Shown here: in pieces, positions 36,167 through 45,000 of the stretch
How the letters are laid out: every line of letters begins with the position of its first letter
Position numbering within the stretch: the stretch's first letter is position 1
Assembly: GCA_036505635.1 (NCBI GenBank)
Contig: DASXTC010000053.1
Location: forward strand, 1 to 64,000
DNA: 64,000 bases
Source: DASXTC01 sp036505635
GTDB lineage: Bacteria; Acidobacteriota; Polarisedimenticolia; JACPZX01; DASXTC01
Direction: 5' to 3'
Notes under the pieces: model-generated
Seen by the model: the letters and a program-made list of their open reading frames with translations, nothing else
What the model was told of the DNA's origin: nothing
Databases searched by the model: none
Position numbers and translations under genes: made by a program

Positions 36167-37743
36167 GAGAGGGCCACCGACTGGCCGGCGCGCACGTAGA
36201 GGTGCTCGTAGATCGCCAGGCCGGCGAGCGCGAGGAGCGCCGCGGCCCCCCGCGCCGCGTCATTGTCTACATAAAGGAGCGCCAGCGGCGCGGCATGGCC
36301 GGCGGCGGCGACGCCCCAGGTCAGGGCGTGCCACCGGCTCCCCGTGCGGGCCCACAGCGCGGCCGACGCGGCATCCTCGGTCGGGTGGATGGCGAAGAGC
36401 TCCAGCGCGATCAAGGCGGCGTTGAGGGCCAGCGCGCGCCAGAGCCAGGTCTCGAAGAAACCTTCGTCATCCAGAGGGAGCGGTCCGGGGGACGCGGCGC
36501 GGACCAGGAGCATCGTCGAGAGCCCCGCGGCCAGCGCCTGAACGACCAGGTGCAGCGGCAGCAACGAGCTCTGCCACAGATCGCGCCCCTTGGCCTGCCA
36601 GAAGAGAAACGCCGTGTAGGCGGCGCCGGCGGCCCCGGCGAGCACCGCGGGAACGGCCAGCAGGTTCGAGACGCGCCGCCATCCGGCGTACTGCGCCGCC
36701 GTCAGGGCCGCGGCGATGACGCCGAACGCCAGCAGGATGTACGAGCCGCGCGTGAGCCACGATCCCCATTGCGGCCTCGTGATGACCCACAGGAAGCGAT
36801 CGGGGCGCTTGAGGTCGGACACCAGCAGGACGCCGGTGACCGCGAGGAACAGGAGCGAGAGGATAAGAGCCGACAGACGAAGCCTCGCCTCGTAGGGTCG
36901 ATTGCCCCATCCCCACAGGAAGGGCGCCAGCATGAGGCACCCGGCCGCAATCGACTTGGTCCACATGTAGGCGGAGACCTTCCACCCCCAGGAGTCCTGG
37001 TGCGTCTGGCCTGCGTCATAGACGCGGCGGGCGCGGTCGGCCTTCTCTCCGACGGCGGCGCGCACGCGTTCCCAGAGGTCGTCGCTGAGAATGCCGGGGC
37101 CCGCGCCGGAGGCCGGCCGCTCCGGCAGGACACCGGGCTCGCGCCCCTGGCTCCAGACGTAGGCATCGGGGACCGACGTCTCACCCGGCACGAGCGACGC
37201 GCGGTCGCCGTTCACGTAGAAGACCTTCGGGCGCGTCCCCTTCTCGGGTTTGCGCACCGTGAGCTCCTCCATCTTGATGATGTGCGCGATCTCTGTCGTC
37301 GGGTCGTCCATGTCGCCGGCGATGATCGCGTGCTCGGGGCAGACCACGGCGCAGGGCGGCTCGAGGCTCACCTCCACCCGGTGAGCGCAGTAGTTGCACT
37401 TGGCCGCCGTGTTCGAGTTGGGGTCGATGTAGAGGGCGTCGTAGGGGCAGCCCTGGATGCAGGCCTTGCACCCGATGCACCGGTTGGGATCGAAGTCCAC
37501 GATCCCATCCTCGCGGGTGTAGAGCGCGGTGACCGGGCAGATGGTGACGCAGGGGGCGTTCTCGCAGTGGTTGCACCGCATCACGGAGAAGAAGCGGCGC
37601 GTGTCGGGAAAGGTCCCCTTCTCGATGTACTTGACCCAGGTGCGGTTGACGCCGAGCGGGACATCGTGCTCCGCCTTGCACGCGACCGTGCAGGCGTGGC
37701 ACCCGATGCACTTGCGATTGTCGATGACGAAGCCGTAGTTCAT
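36163..37743 (-). CDS. Fused 4Fe-4S ferredoxin subunit + NrfD/PsrC membrane subunit
   Basis: 526 aa. Residues 1-~185 form a DmsB/PsrB-type electron-transfer domain with four cysteine clusters (CIGCHACTVAC from Cys12, CNHCENAPCVTIC, CIGCKACIQGC, and CNYCAHR plus PPCAVVC), enough for four [4Fe-4S] centres. After a linker, residues ~245-520 hold about eight membrane segments of the NrfD type, the quinone-reactive subunit. These are normally two proteins. Here they are one chain, so a two-gene operon encodes a full Mo/Fe-S/quinone module. Confidence 0.9.
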   Translation of the reverse strand: MNYGFVIDNRKCIGCHACTVACKAEHDVPLGVNRTWVKYIEKGTFPDTRRFFSVMRCNHCENAPCVTICPVTALYTREDGIVDFDPNRCIGCKACIQGCPYDALYIDPNSNTAAKCNYCAHRVEVSLEPPCAVVCPEHAIIAGDMDDPTTEIAHIIKMEELTVRKPEKGTRPKVFYVNGDRASLVPGETSVPDAYVWSQGREPGVLPERPASGAGPGILSDDLWERVRAAVGEKADRARRVYDAGQTHQDSWGWKVSAYMWTKSIAAGCLMLAPFLWGWGNRPYEARLRLSALILSLLFLAVTGVLLVSDLKRPDRFLWVITRPQWGSWLTRGSYILLAFGVIAAALTAAQYAGWRRVSNLLAVPAVLAGAAGAAYTAFLFWQAKGRDLWQSSLLPLHLVVQALAAGLSTMLLVRAASPGPLPLDDEGFFETWLWRALALNAALIALELFAIHPTEDAASAALWARTGSRWHALTWGVAAAGHAAPLALLYVDNDAARGAAALLALAGLAIYEHLYVRAGQSVALS

Positions 37744-37776
37744 GCGCCCCCCGCCGCGGCGTGAGGGCGCATTCTA

Positions 37777-40314
37777 TCAGGCCCGGGGCCGGAGGATTCT
37801 CTCCACCAGGCGGCGCACCGCCGACGGGGCCGGAGCGGCCGTCCTTCGGATGAGCTCCAGCCGTTCGGCCCTTCCGGACGGCCACGCGCCGGGGGCGGGC
37901 CTCAGGCTCTCGAGGTAGCTCGCCGCGGCGCGCGCCGCCTCGGGCACCCAGTGAAGACGCGGCTCGGCGGCGGCAGCCTCGGCCAGAGCCCAGGCGGCCA
38001 GCGCCTGCGTTCGCACCGTGTCGCTGAAGCGGCCCGCCGGGCCCTGCGCCGCGACGAGCCCCGCCAGCGCGGGGAGCCCCTCGGTGCGTGAGAGTCTGCC
38101 GTCATCGGCGAGGTCCGCGAGAATCCGCAGCGACGCCTCCTCGAGCCGCTGCCCCGTTTCGGGGGAGCGCCCCCGTGAGACGCCGGCAGGATCGAACCGG
38201 GCAACCGTCATGGGCACGGAATGCGCGAGGAGGGAGGTATCACGCGCACTCTGGACCACGCCGCCCGGCACGCCTCCCAGTACGCCCGATCTTGTCTTCA
38301 GGTCGGTGCCGGCGAAACCACCATCGGCGCGGCCGTATTCCGCCGAAGTTTCAGAGGTGATGACTTCAACCTCCTGGATGAAGTCCGCCTCAAGTGCCGG
38401 CGCAGTGGTCTCCTCGGCCGGCCGATGGATGCCTGCCGGGCCGCCACTCCCGAAGACCCCCTCGAAGGAGACGAGCTCCGGGATCGGGACCGCCTGTTCG
38501 ACGCGCACGGGGTTGCCCCCGGGATTCACGACGCGGGACTCGTCCACCGCCACGAACGAGGTGAAGGGGCTCATCAGACGGAAGCCCAGAGCGAGCGACG
38601 TGACCTCGGCCTGGATCGCCGCCGGCGCGGCGTCTCCGGGGTGAAGCGTCAGATCCCTGATCCGCTCCCGCGCCCAGACCGACGCGAGCGACGCGTGCCC
38701 CTCGGCGCGCTCGGGAAGGTTCACGCGCACCTGCTTCTCCCACGGTACCCCGCCCAGACGCCCCCGGATCATCACCGTGTCCTCTCCTCCCCACAGATAC
38801 CGGCCGACGAGGGAGAGCGTCTGGCCCGAGTAGAGGTCAGGGAGCCTCGCGGGTTGCGGGTCTTCGACCCTGAGGCTTCCCCAGTCGATCTCGAGGTCGG
38901 TGAGATAGGGTCTCGTGACCCATTCCTGGAAGCGCTGCACCGCCTCCGCCTCGCGCCCGTCGGGCCGGATGTACTGGTAGGCGCCGTGGCCCAGGTCGGC
39001 CATCTCTCTCAGCAGGTAATGGTTGACCGAGGAGCCGATTCCCAGCGAGAAGATGCGCGCGTCGCCCCGCCCGCTCCGGATCAGATCGAAGATCTCCTCC
39101 TCGTTGCCGATGAAGCCGTCGGTCAGGAAGATGATGATCCGGATGCACCGAGGATCGCGCGGCTGCGCCATCGCGGCGCGGAAGCCTGCCATCATCTGCG
39201 TGCCGCCCCCGCCACGCATCCCTTCGACCGCCTCGAGCCCCAGCTTGACGTTGGCCGCGGTATTGTCGAGCGGCGCGGGCGCCAGCACGACGGCCGAGCC
39301 CGCGAAACGCACGATGTTGAATCGGTCGCGCGGCGCGAGCGACTCGAGCGCGAGACGCATGAAGCGCTTGGACATCTCGATCGGGACGCCCGACATGCTC
39401 CCCGATTCGTCCAGGACGAAGATAATCTCCTTGGGCGTGGCTTCCGCCGCCGAGATCCCGGCCTTCGGCTGGACCAGGAGGGCGAAGAACCCGTCGTCGT
39501 CAACCCGATGGGCCAGCACGCCCACCTCGGGGATCGTTCCCGCCACGTCGCAACGCAGCATGAAGTCCTTGTTGGGCAGCGTGTCCCCTGGCGCGAGCCT
39601 GATCGTCGCGCGGCTCCCTCCCTTGCGCGCCACGTCGATCCGGTGGCTGTCGCTCGCGAGCGCCCGTATCGGGACGCCGGCGTCGAGGTCCACCGTCACA
39701 GAGATGTCGTGCCCGGAGCGCAGGCCCGGGCGGAGGACGGGAGGCTGGTCGGGCGCGGCCCTTCCGGCCGGCGTGTAGCGTGGGCCGACCACCATCGGAA
39801 AGAGGAAACGGTAGGAGCCTTCCGCGTAGGAGAGGATCTCGACGTATCGCAGGCGCACACGGACCTGCGCGCCCGGGGCGATGTTGGCCACCGACTGCGT
39901 GAAGATGTTGGGGCGCTCCTGCTGCAGGAGCGCCGCCGTGTAGCCGGCGGCCCGGGCCATCTCGTAGGTCCTGCGCGCGTCCTCGCGCCGTTTAATCTCG
40001 CCCCGGATGCGCCGCTCCCCGATCTCCATGACGAAGTCGTCCACCGCGGCCCGCTCGGGAAGCGGAAAGACGTAGACGGCCTCGATCGGCTCCTTGAATG
40101 CGTTGTCGAAGAGCTGGGTGACCTCGACCCGCGCCACGAACCCGGAGATCTCCGCGCGGACCTCGGTGTGGCGCAAGGGCATCTCGACGAGCTTTCCGCC
40201 CGCCTGCGCCCGAAGGGTCCCCTGCCCTGGCGCCTCCTCGGGGGCGTCTCCCCACGATGCCGTGATGACTGCCAGAAGAACGGCCGCGAGCGACGCGAGC
40301 GCGGTGCGCGACAT
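37777..40314 (-). CDS. VIT and von Willebrand A domain protein, exported
   Basis: 845 aa from ATG 40314 with AGGAGG 7 nt upstream. The signal peptide is ~1-25. A VIT domain covers ~30-160 (GFVARVEVTQLFDNAFKEPIEAVYVFPLPERA). The vWA domain (~265-450) has MIDAS DESGSMSG. A further segment is VSMSLALGFRLMSPFTSFVA-like (ALGFRLMSPFTSFVAVDE), as in the inter-alpha-inhibitor-like family. At ~645-677 lies a segment reading VEVITSETSAEYGRADGG, strikingly like the plug domain of Oar-type TonB receptors. The last ~120 residues are Ala/Arg-rich and helical. Likely a surface or periplasmic adhesion or assembly factor; function unknown. Confidence 0.85.
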   Translation of the reverse strand: MSRTALASLAAVLLAVITASWGDAPEEAPGQGTLRAQAGGKLVEMPLRHTEVRAEISGFVARVEVTQLFDNAFKEPIEAVYVFPLPERAAVDDFVMEIGERRIRGEIKRREDARRTYEMARAAGYTAALLQQERPNIFTQSVANIAPGAQVRVRLRYVEILSYAEGSYRFLFPMVVGPRYTPAGRAAPDQPPVLRPGLRSGHDISVTVDLDAGVPIRALASDSHRIDVARKGGSRATIRLAPGDTLPNKDFMLRCDVAGTIPEVGVLAHRVDDDGFFALLVQPKAGISAAEATPKEIIFVLDESGSMSGVPIEMSKRFMRLALESLAPRDRFNIVRFAGSAVVLAPAPLDNTAANVKLGLEAVEGMRGGGGTQMMAGFRAAMAQPRDPRCIRIIIFLTDGFIGNEEEIFDLIRSGRGDARIFSLGIGSSVNHYLLREMADLGHGAYQYIRPDGREAEAVQRFQEWVTRPYLTDLEIDWGSLRVEDPQPARLPDLYSGQTLSLVGRYLWGGEDTVMIRGRLGGVPWEKQVRVNLPERAEGHASLASVWARERIRDLTLHPGDAAPAAIQAEVTSLALGFRLMSPFTSFVAVDESRVVNPGGNPVRVEQAVPIPELVSFEGVFGSGGPAGIHRPAEETTAPALEADFIQEVEVITSETSAEYGRADGGFAGTDLKTRSGVLGGVPGGVVQSARDTSLLAHSVPMTVARFDPAGVSRGRSPETGQRLEEASLRILADLADDGRLSRTEGLPALAGLVAAQGPAGRFSDTVRTQALAAWALAEAAAAEPRLHWVPEAARAAASYLESLRPAPGAWPSGRAERLELIRRTAAPAPSAVRRLVERILRPRA

Positions 40315-40457
40315 GGGGTGCCTCCTTCGGCCGGGAAAGCGGTCCATGCCGTGATAGACACCACGCCAGCGGGAAGGTTCCACGCCGGCCCTGAACCTGA
40401 CGAGAGCAGTTCAGATCAGGACACGCATGCAGGCGCTCCCGGTGGATCGCCTTCGGA

Positions 40458-40486
40458 CGCGGGTTCGACTCCCGCCGCCTCCACCA
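40458..40486 (+). repeat. tmRNA (ssrA) 3'-end fragment, left copy of 29-nt direct repeat
   Basis: The segment has a T-stem GCGGG/CCCGC around a TTCGACT loop, then an acceptor strand CGCCTCC, discriminator A and an encoded CCA. It is identical over 29 nt to 51551-51579 in the same orientation. The preceding CTTCGGA also fits a tmRNA 3' region. The sequence GGTTCGACTCCCGCCGCCTC with CCA is typical of tmRNA rather than tRNA-Ser, whose discriminator is G. It is a common integration target (att) for mobile elements. Confidence 0.7.
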
Positions 40487-40526
40487 CCCCTCTTTCTTCC
40501 TCCAGGCAGGCCGCAAGTCTTTGCTT

Positions 40527-40555
40527 GAAATCTGCAAACTCATATTGCAGAATTC
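40527..40555. promoter_or_regulatory. Operator-like dyad before the DUF4143 ATPase gene
   Basis: TCTGCAA (40531-40537) and TTGCAGA (40545-40551) are perfect 7-nt inverted arms around ACTCATA, extended by GAA/TTC outside. It ends 5 nt before the ATG at 40561, where a bound protein would block initiation. The AT-rich sequence is unlike the surrounding G+C-rich DNA. Confidence 0.6.
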
Positions 40556-40560
40556 AATGC

Positions 40561-41733
40561 ATGAGGCAGCCCGTCGAGCGCCGCGATCATTGCAGGAGAA
40601 TCGAACGCCTGCTCCGCGAGAGGCCGGTCGTGGCGATCCTGGGTGCCCGTCAGGTTGGCAAGACGACCCTCGCGCACCTGACCGCGGAACGGCGCCGTGG
40701 CGGCACGGTATTTTTCGACCTCGAGGATCCTCGGCATCTGGCCCAACTCGAAGAGCCGACCCTGACCCTCGCGCCGTTGCGCGGCCTCGTCGTCCTGGAC
40801 GAGATCCAGAATCGCCCCGGCCTCTTTTCGGTCCTGCGCGTCCTCGCGGACCGGCCTGGGACGCCGGCGAGGTTTCTCGTCCTGGGCAGTGCGTCGCCGG
40901 ACCTGCTCCGGCAGGGCTCCGAGAGCCTCGCGGGCCGCATCGCTTTCCATGACATGGGGGGATTCGCTCTTGGGGAAGTGGGCCCGGCAAACCTGACACG
41001 ACTCTGGCTCCGAGGTGGCTTCCCACGTTCGTACCTCGGACGCAGCCAGAGGGAGAGCGCGGAGTGGCGCCGCGACTTCGTACGGACGTTTCTGGAGCAC
41101 GACCTCCCGCGCCTGGGAGTAGCGATTCCGCCGGTGACACTTGCACGGTTCTGGACGATGCTTGCGCACTGCCACGGACAAGTGTGGAACGCGTCCGAGT
41201 TCGCGCGCTCCTTCGGTGTGTCGCATACGACGGTGCAGAAGTATCTCGACCTGCTATCCGGTCTGTTCGTCGTGAGGCAGTTGCGTCCTTGGTGGGAAAA
41301 CGTGGGCAAGCGGGCCGTAAAGGCAGCGAGGGTTTACCTGCGAGACAGCGGCCTGCTTCATACGCTGCTGGATCTGGATTCGCCGGCTTCGTTGGAGCGC
41401 CATCCGCGGGTGGGCGCGAGCTGGGAGGGGTTCATTCTCGAGCAGGTGATACTCCGCCTGAGGGCGCGATCCGAGGAGGTCTACTTCTGGGCTACCCACG
41501 CGGGTGCCGAACTGGACCTGCTCGTCACGAAAGGATCAACAAAAATCGGCTTCGAGATCAAGAGGACCGACACTCCACGCATGACGCGCTCCATGAGGAG
41601 CGCTCGCGAAACCCTCAGGCTGAAAAAGCTCTATGTGATCCATGCCGGCAGCGCGAGTTTTGATCTTGAAAGCAATGTTCGGGCAGTCGCCGCGGCCGAT
41701 CTCCTCGAGGAAATCCGACCCCTGCGAAGTTGA
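40561..41733 (+). CDS. AAA-family ATPase with DUF4143 C-terminal domain
   Basis: 390 aa. Walker A is VVAILGARQVGKTTLAH (from residue ~23) and Walker B is GLVVLDEIQN. The middle contains a winged-helix-like part (NASEFARSFGVSHTTVQKYLDLL). The C-terminal DUF4143 part (HAGAELDLLV, GFEIKRTD) resembles a nuclease-like fold. These genes are widespread, often horizontally moved, and of unclear role; defence or toxin-antitoxin links have been suggested. It stands alone, right after a tmRNA 3' fragment and behind a dyad operator, consistent with acquired DNA. Confidence 0.88.
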   Translation: MRQPVERRDHCRRIERLLRERPVVAILGARQVGKTTLAHLTAERRRGGTVFFDLEDPRHLAQLEEPTLTLAPLRGLVVLDEIQNRPGLFSVLRVLADRPGTPARFLVLGSASPDLLRQGSESLAGRIAFHDMGGFALGEVGPANLTRLWLRGGFPRSYLGRSQRESAEWRRDFVRTFLEHDLPRLGVAIPPVTLARFWTMLAHCHGQVWNASEFARSFGVSHTTVQKYLDLLSGLFVVRQLRPWWENVGKRAVKAARVYLRDSGLLHTLLDLDSPASLERHPRVGASWEGFILEQVILRLRARSEEVYFWATHAGAELDLLVTKGSTKIGFEIKRTDTPRMTRSMRSARETLRLKKLYVIHAGSASFDLESNVRAVAAADLLEEIRPLRS

Positions 41734-41846
41734 CCAGAGCCGTCTGGCTCTCCGCGGCCGATGCGAACAGGCATTTCTTTTCTTTCGGACTGCCGGGACG
41801 CGTACTTCTCGCGCCTCAACCCGATCTGGAAGCCGACCTGCGCATT

Positions 41847-41871
41847 GGAAGTTTGAGCTGCGCTTCTGGGT
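41847..41871 (+). repeat. Imperfect 25-nt direct repeat, left copy
   Basis: This segment matches 51125-51149 at 21 of 25 positions in the same orientation, including an unbroken CTGCGCTTCTGGGT. The two copies enclose the metallopeptidase, sigma, anti-sigma and CHAT genes. Confidence 0.6.
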
Positions 41872-41933
41872 CGGGTAAGGTCGGTTCGAGGGATCGGCCC
41901 GTTCGTCATCGCGGAGCCGCGAAGGTGGGCAGG

Positions 41934-41957
41934 GGCCCCGTCCGGGTGGTCGGGGCC
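41934..41957 (-). terminator. Hairpin downstream of metallopeptidase (second)
   Basis: GGCCCCG (41934-41940) and CGGGGCC (41951-41957) form a perfect 7-bp stem. It probably backs up the stronger hairpin at 41981-42018. There is no T-run. Confidence 0.45.
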
Positions 41958-41980
41958 TCTAGCAGCCCTGGGACGTGACA

Positions 41981-42018
41981 GGGAGGGAGGCCGCCAGACC
42001 TTGTGCGGCTTCCCTCCC
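41981..42018 (-). terminator. Strong terminator-like hairpin after metallopeptidase
   Basis: Arms 41981-41994 and 42005-42018 pair over 14 positions (GGGAGGGA + GCCGC with GCGGC + TCCCTCCC, one G-T), 23 nt after the stop codon. Stem stability is high; the T-tract is missing, as is common in this G+C-rich genome. Confidence 0.6.
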
Positions 42019-42041
42019 CCGAGTCGCTTACCGGGCCTGCC

Positions 42042-45000
42042 TCAGGGCACGGTCTTGATGGCCAGCCGATCGACCTTGAGTGTGTTCAGCTGGCTCCCCG
42101 AGTTGTTCGGATCGCTGTCGCGCACCTGGATGTAGATCCGGCCACTCAGACTCCCCGAGCCGAAGAGCGGCTCCAGCACCTGGTCCACGAAGGCCTGCGT
42201 GACCGTGGCTCCCGATACCGCCGTGTAGTTGACGTTGTCGGTCGAATAGTAGAAGACGAAGTCGTCGTCACCCGCCTCCAGCTTCTGCCCCTCGATGTAG
42301 AGCTTGTGGGCATACCCTGCCGGCACGTTGTCGAAGAACCAGGTGTGCACCAGCTTCGACTTGCCGCCCACCTTGGCTTCCTTGATGCTCTGCCAGGAGT
42401 TGTCGGAGACCTGAGTCAGCACGTAGGTCCCAGTCACGGTGCCCGTGCCGGCGATCTCCCCGTTGGCAAGAACGTCGGGTGGGGCCACCAGGCACTGCTC
42501 GCGATCGTCGAGGTCGACCAGTCCGTCGCAGTCGTTGTCCTTGCCGTCCGAGCAGTTGGCGTTGCCCGGAGGGCCCTCGACGAGACCGGGGCTCTCCTGA
42601 GGATCGGCGTCGTCGCAATCCAGTATCGGGCAGTAGCGATTAAAGCAGCTCGAACAGCTCGTCGTGTAGCCGTCCTGATCGGCGTCTCCGCAATTCACGA
42701 ATTCGCCCGGCTTGAGGTACAACCGGTCGATCGAGACGGTGTCGGCCTGACTATCCGCACCGGCATCTTCGAACTTGATGCACAGCAACGGACGGCTGTT
42801 GGTCACCGTTCCCACGCCGGTGGTCTGCAGCGTGTTTGAGTCCGAGCCGATCTTGCTCACCGACATCAGGGTAGTGTTGTACACCTCGTCGGTGCCGCAG
42901 GCGGCGCTGTTGGCGTAGCTGATCGAGAAGATTTCGCTCGTGTTGTTCTTGAACCCCTCGAAGGCCAGCAGGTAGTTCAGGTTGTTCACTCCGGGGAAGG
43001 TGTACAGGACCTTGAGCCGCTTGTTGGTTCCGCCACCTCCTTCGGTCAGCGTCTGGTAGACGTTGTTGGGCGAGGAAGCAGCCGCGATGTTGCTCAGCGG
43101 TCCGGACACCTGAGTGGAAAGCAGCGACAGGTAGGTCGAAGCGTCGGTGGCGCAGTCCAGGTCGATCACATTGTCGCAGTCGTTGTCCTGGAAGTCGTTG
43201 CACGCCGGCAGGTGGTAGATGTCCTCGGGGGACGGGATGAAAGTATTCAGGTCGTCGCAGTCGGCGGGCCTGTTCACACCGTCTCCATCCGCGTCCAGGT
43301 CCACGCAGTCCTTGATCCCGTCGCCGTCGAAGTCGGGGAACCCCTCGTCTACGCCGCTCACGCAGTTGTCGTCGATTCCGTTGCACACCTCGGTGGCGCC
43401 ATGGTAGACGGCGGGGTTCACTGGCGCGCAATCGGTCGTGTCCGGATCCCCGTCGTTGTCGTCGTCCGGATCCCCGCAGTCCGGCACCGTGTCGCCGTCC
43501 GAGTCGGCGCTGGAGCCGGCCGGATAGGCCGTCACGCAGGTGCAGGCGCTGCTCTGCCCGAAGCAGGACTCCGAGGCGCCCACCGCCGTCACGGCGTAGC
43601 AGTACTGACGGCCCCCCGCCACCTCGGGGTCGCTGGAGCTGGTGCCGGTGGGGGTGGCGATGATCGCCCGGCCCATGTCGCACCCGGCGTGCCCCTCGGT
43701 GCGTGTGACGCGATACGAGGCGGCCGAGGCCACGCCGCTCCAGGAGAGGTCCACCTGCCCGCAAGTCGGCGTGACCGTGAGGACAGGTGGCGTCTCGACG
43801 TACGGGGTCCCGGAACAGCCGCTGTTGACCGGCGTCGGTCCGCCCTGTGCCGGTGTGCATGCGATGCCGTGCCTGTTGAAGGCGTCGTATAGCGCCGTCA
43901 TGTGCGGCGTGCCGTTGGAGAGGTTATCGTCGTCATCGTCGAGCGTGAGCCACTGCATGTAGCCGCTGCTGGCCGCGCAGCCGTCCGCAGTCCCGGCTTC
44001 ACAGTCGCAGGCGTACCAGTTGGTTACCATACCGCTGCCGAGGTAGAAGAGGCGGTTGGCCAAGTCGAATGCGGTCACCGAGTCGTAGCTGAAGGGGGGT
44101 GACTGAAGGTCGCGCGCCGCCAGATCCCACGCCGCCTGCGCCGCCGGGGCGTTGTCGCAGTGGATCTCGCGGCCGCAGGGACCCGACCCGGAATTACATT
44201 TCGAACAGACGAAGTTCTGCGGCGTGTCGGGGGTGTTGTCAGCGTGCTTGCCCCAGTCGGAGTCGCGGAAAGCGGTGCAGTCGGTCAGGCAGTGCGGAGC
44301 GCTCTGGCCCTGGTCGCCGTTCCAGCCGGTCCCGTCCGGGGCCATCCCGCAGCCGGAGTCGTTGTTCCAGTAGGATGTGATGAATCCGTACCCGCCGCAC
44401 GAAGTCTGAGTGCGGTACATGGCCGCGATGTCGGCGTAGCTCTCCGCCGAGTTGCTCATGAACCCGCCGGTGTCGTTGTCGTCGAGCCCGTGTCCCCACT
44501 CGTGGTCGATGACGCCGGCGATCTCGCCGAGGTTGCGGCACTGGTGACAGCACGGGAAGGGACATGCGCCCTGCATGCACATGTTGAAGTTGCACCCATC
44601 GGGCTCGGCCTCCGCCGAACAGCAGGCGCTGTCGCACACCGTATCGCCCTGCCAGGTCAGGATTCCTGAGCCGTCCCAGGCAGCGTTGCAGTAATAGAAA
44701 AAGGTAGGCCGATTGACGGTCACGCCGACGCTTCCGTCGGCCCAGGAGCCGCCGGGAAGCCAGCCGCGCGCCTGCTCGGACATCTTTTGCAGCTCGTACA
44801 TCACAGTGCGGGAGGCGGCGGTGTCGCCGGGCGAATGTCCGAACGGTATGGAGCAGTTGTGCTGCCCGTTGGAGCCGGCCAGATCGATGTCGCCTGAAGC
44901 CGCGCTCTCGCTGATCGTCCCGCAGGTGTCGGTGACCCGTACGTGGCTCGCTTGCAGCGTGGTAGTGGCGTTGCCGGTCCACTGAAAGACGCCCGCTCCG

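Larger units (their letters stand above)
40315..40560. other. Intergenic region with tmRNA-like 3' fragment
   Basis: Upstream region of the VIT/vWA gene (minus) and of the DUF4143 gene (plus). From ~40391 it contains short inverted arms (CTGAAC/GTTCAG; CCTGA/TCAGG; GGCG/CGCC) reminiscent of tmRNA pseudoknot debris, then the conserved T-arm/acceptor end. The 5' half of a tmRNA is absent because the VIT/vWA gene occupies that space. Confidence 0.5.
41734..42041. other. Intergenic region between convergent DUF4143 and metallopeptidase genes
   Basis: 308 nt without a gene. It holds a small perfect hairpin just after the DUF4143 stop (AGAGCC/GGCTCT around GTCT, ~41735-41750), one copy of an imperfect 25-nt repeat (41847-41871), and two strong hairpins at 41934-41957 and 41981-42018 that would end the metallopeptidase transcript. 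Confidence 0.6.

Noticed and set aside
33188..36199. 1003-codon open frame on the + strand
   Set aside because: Shadow of the Mo oxidoreductase on the other strand; no recognisable domain.
40391..40486. Complete tmRNA or tRNA gene
   Set aside because: Only the T-arm and acceptor 3' strand are present. No 5' acceptor strand (GGGGGCG-type), D-arm or tag reading frame can be found in the ~150 nt free of other genes. Same for 51551-51579.
38221..41733. 1170-codon frame extending the DUF4143 ATPase upstream
   Set aside because: The upstream part is antisense to the VIT/vWA gene and crosses the tmRNA fragment and the operator. The conserved ATPase begins at 40561.
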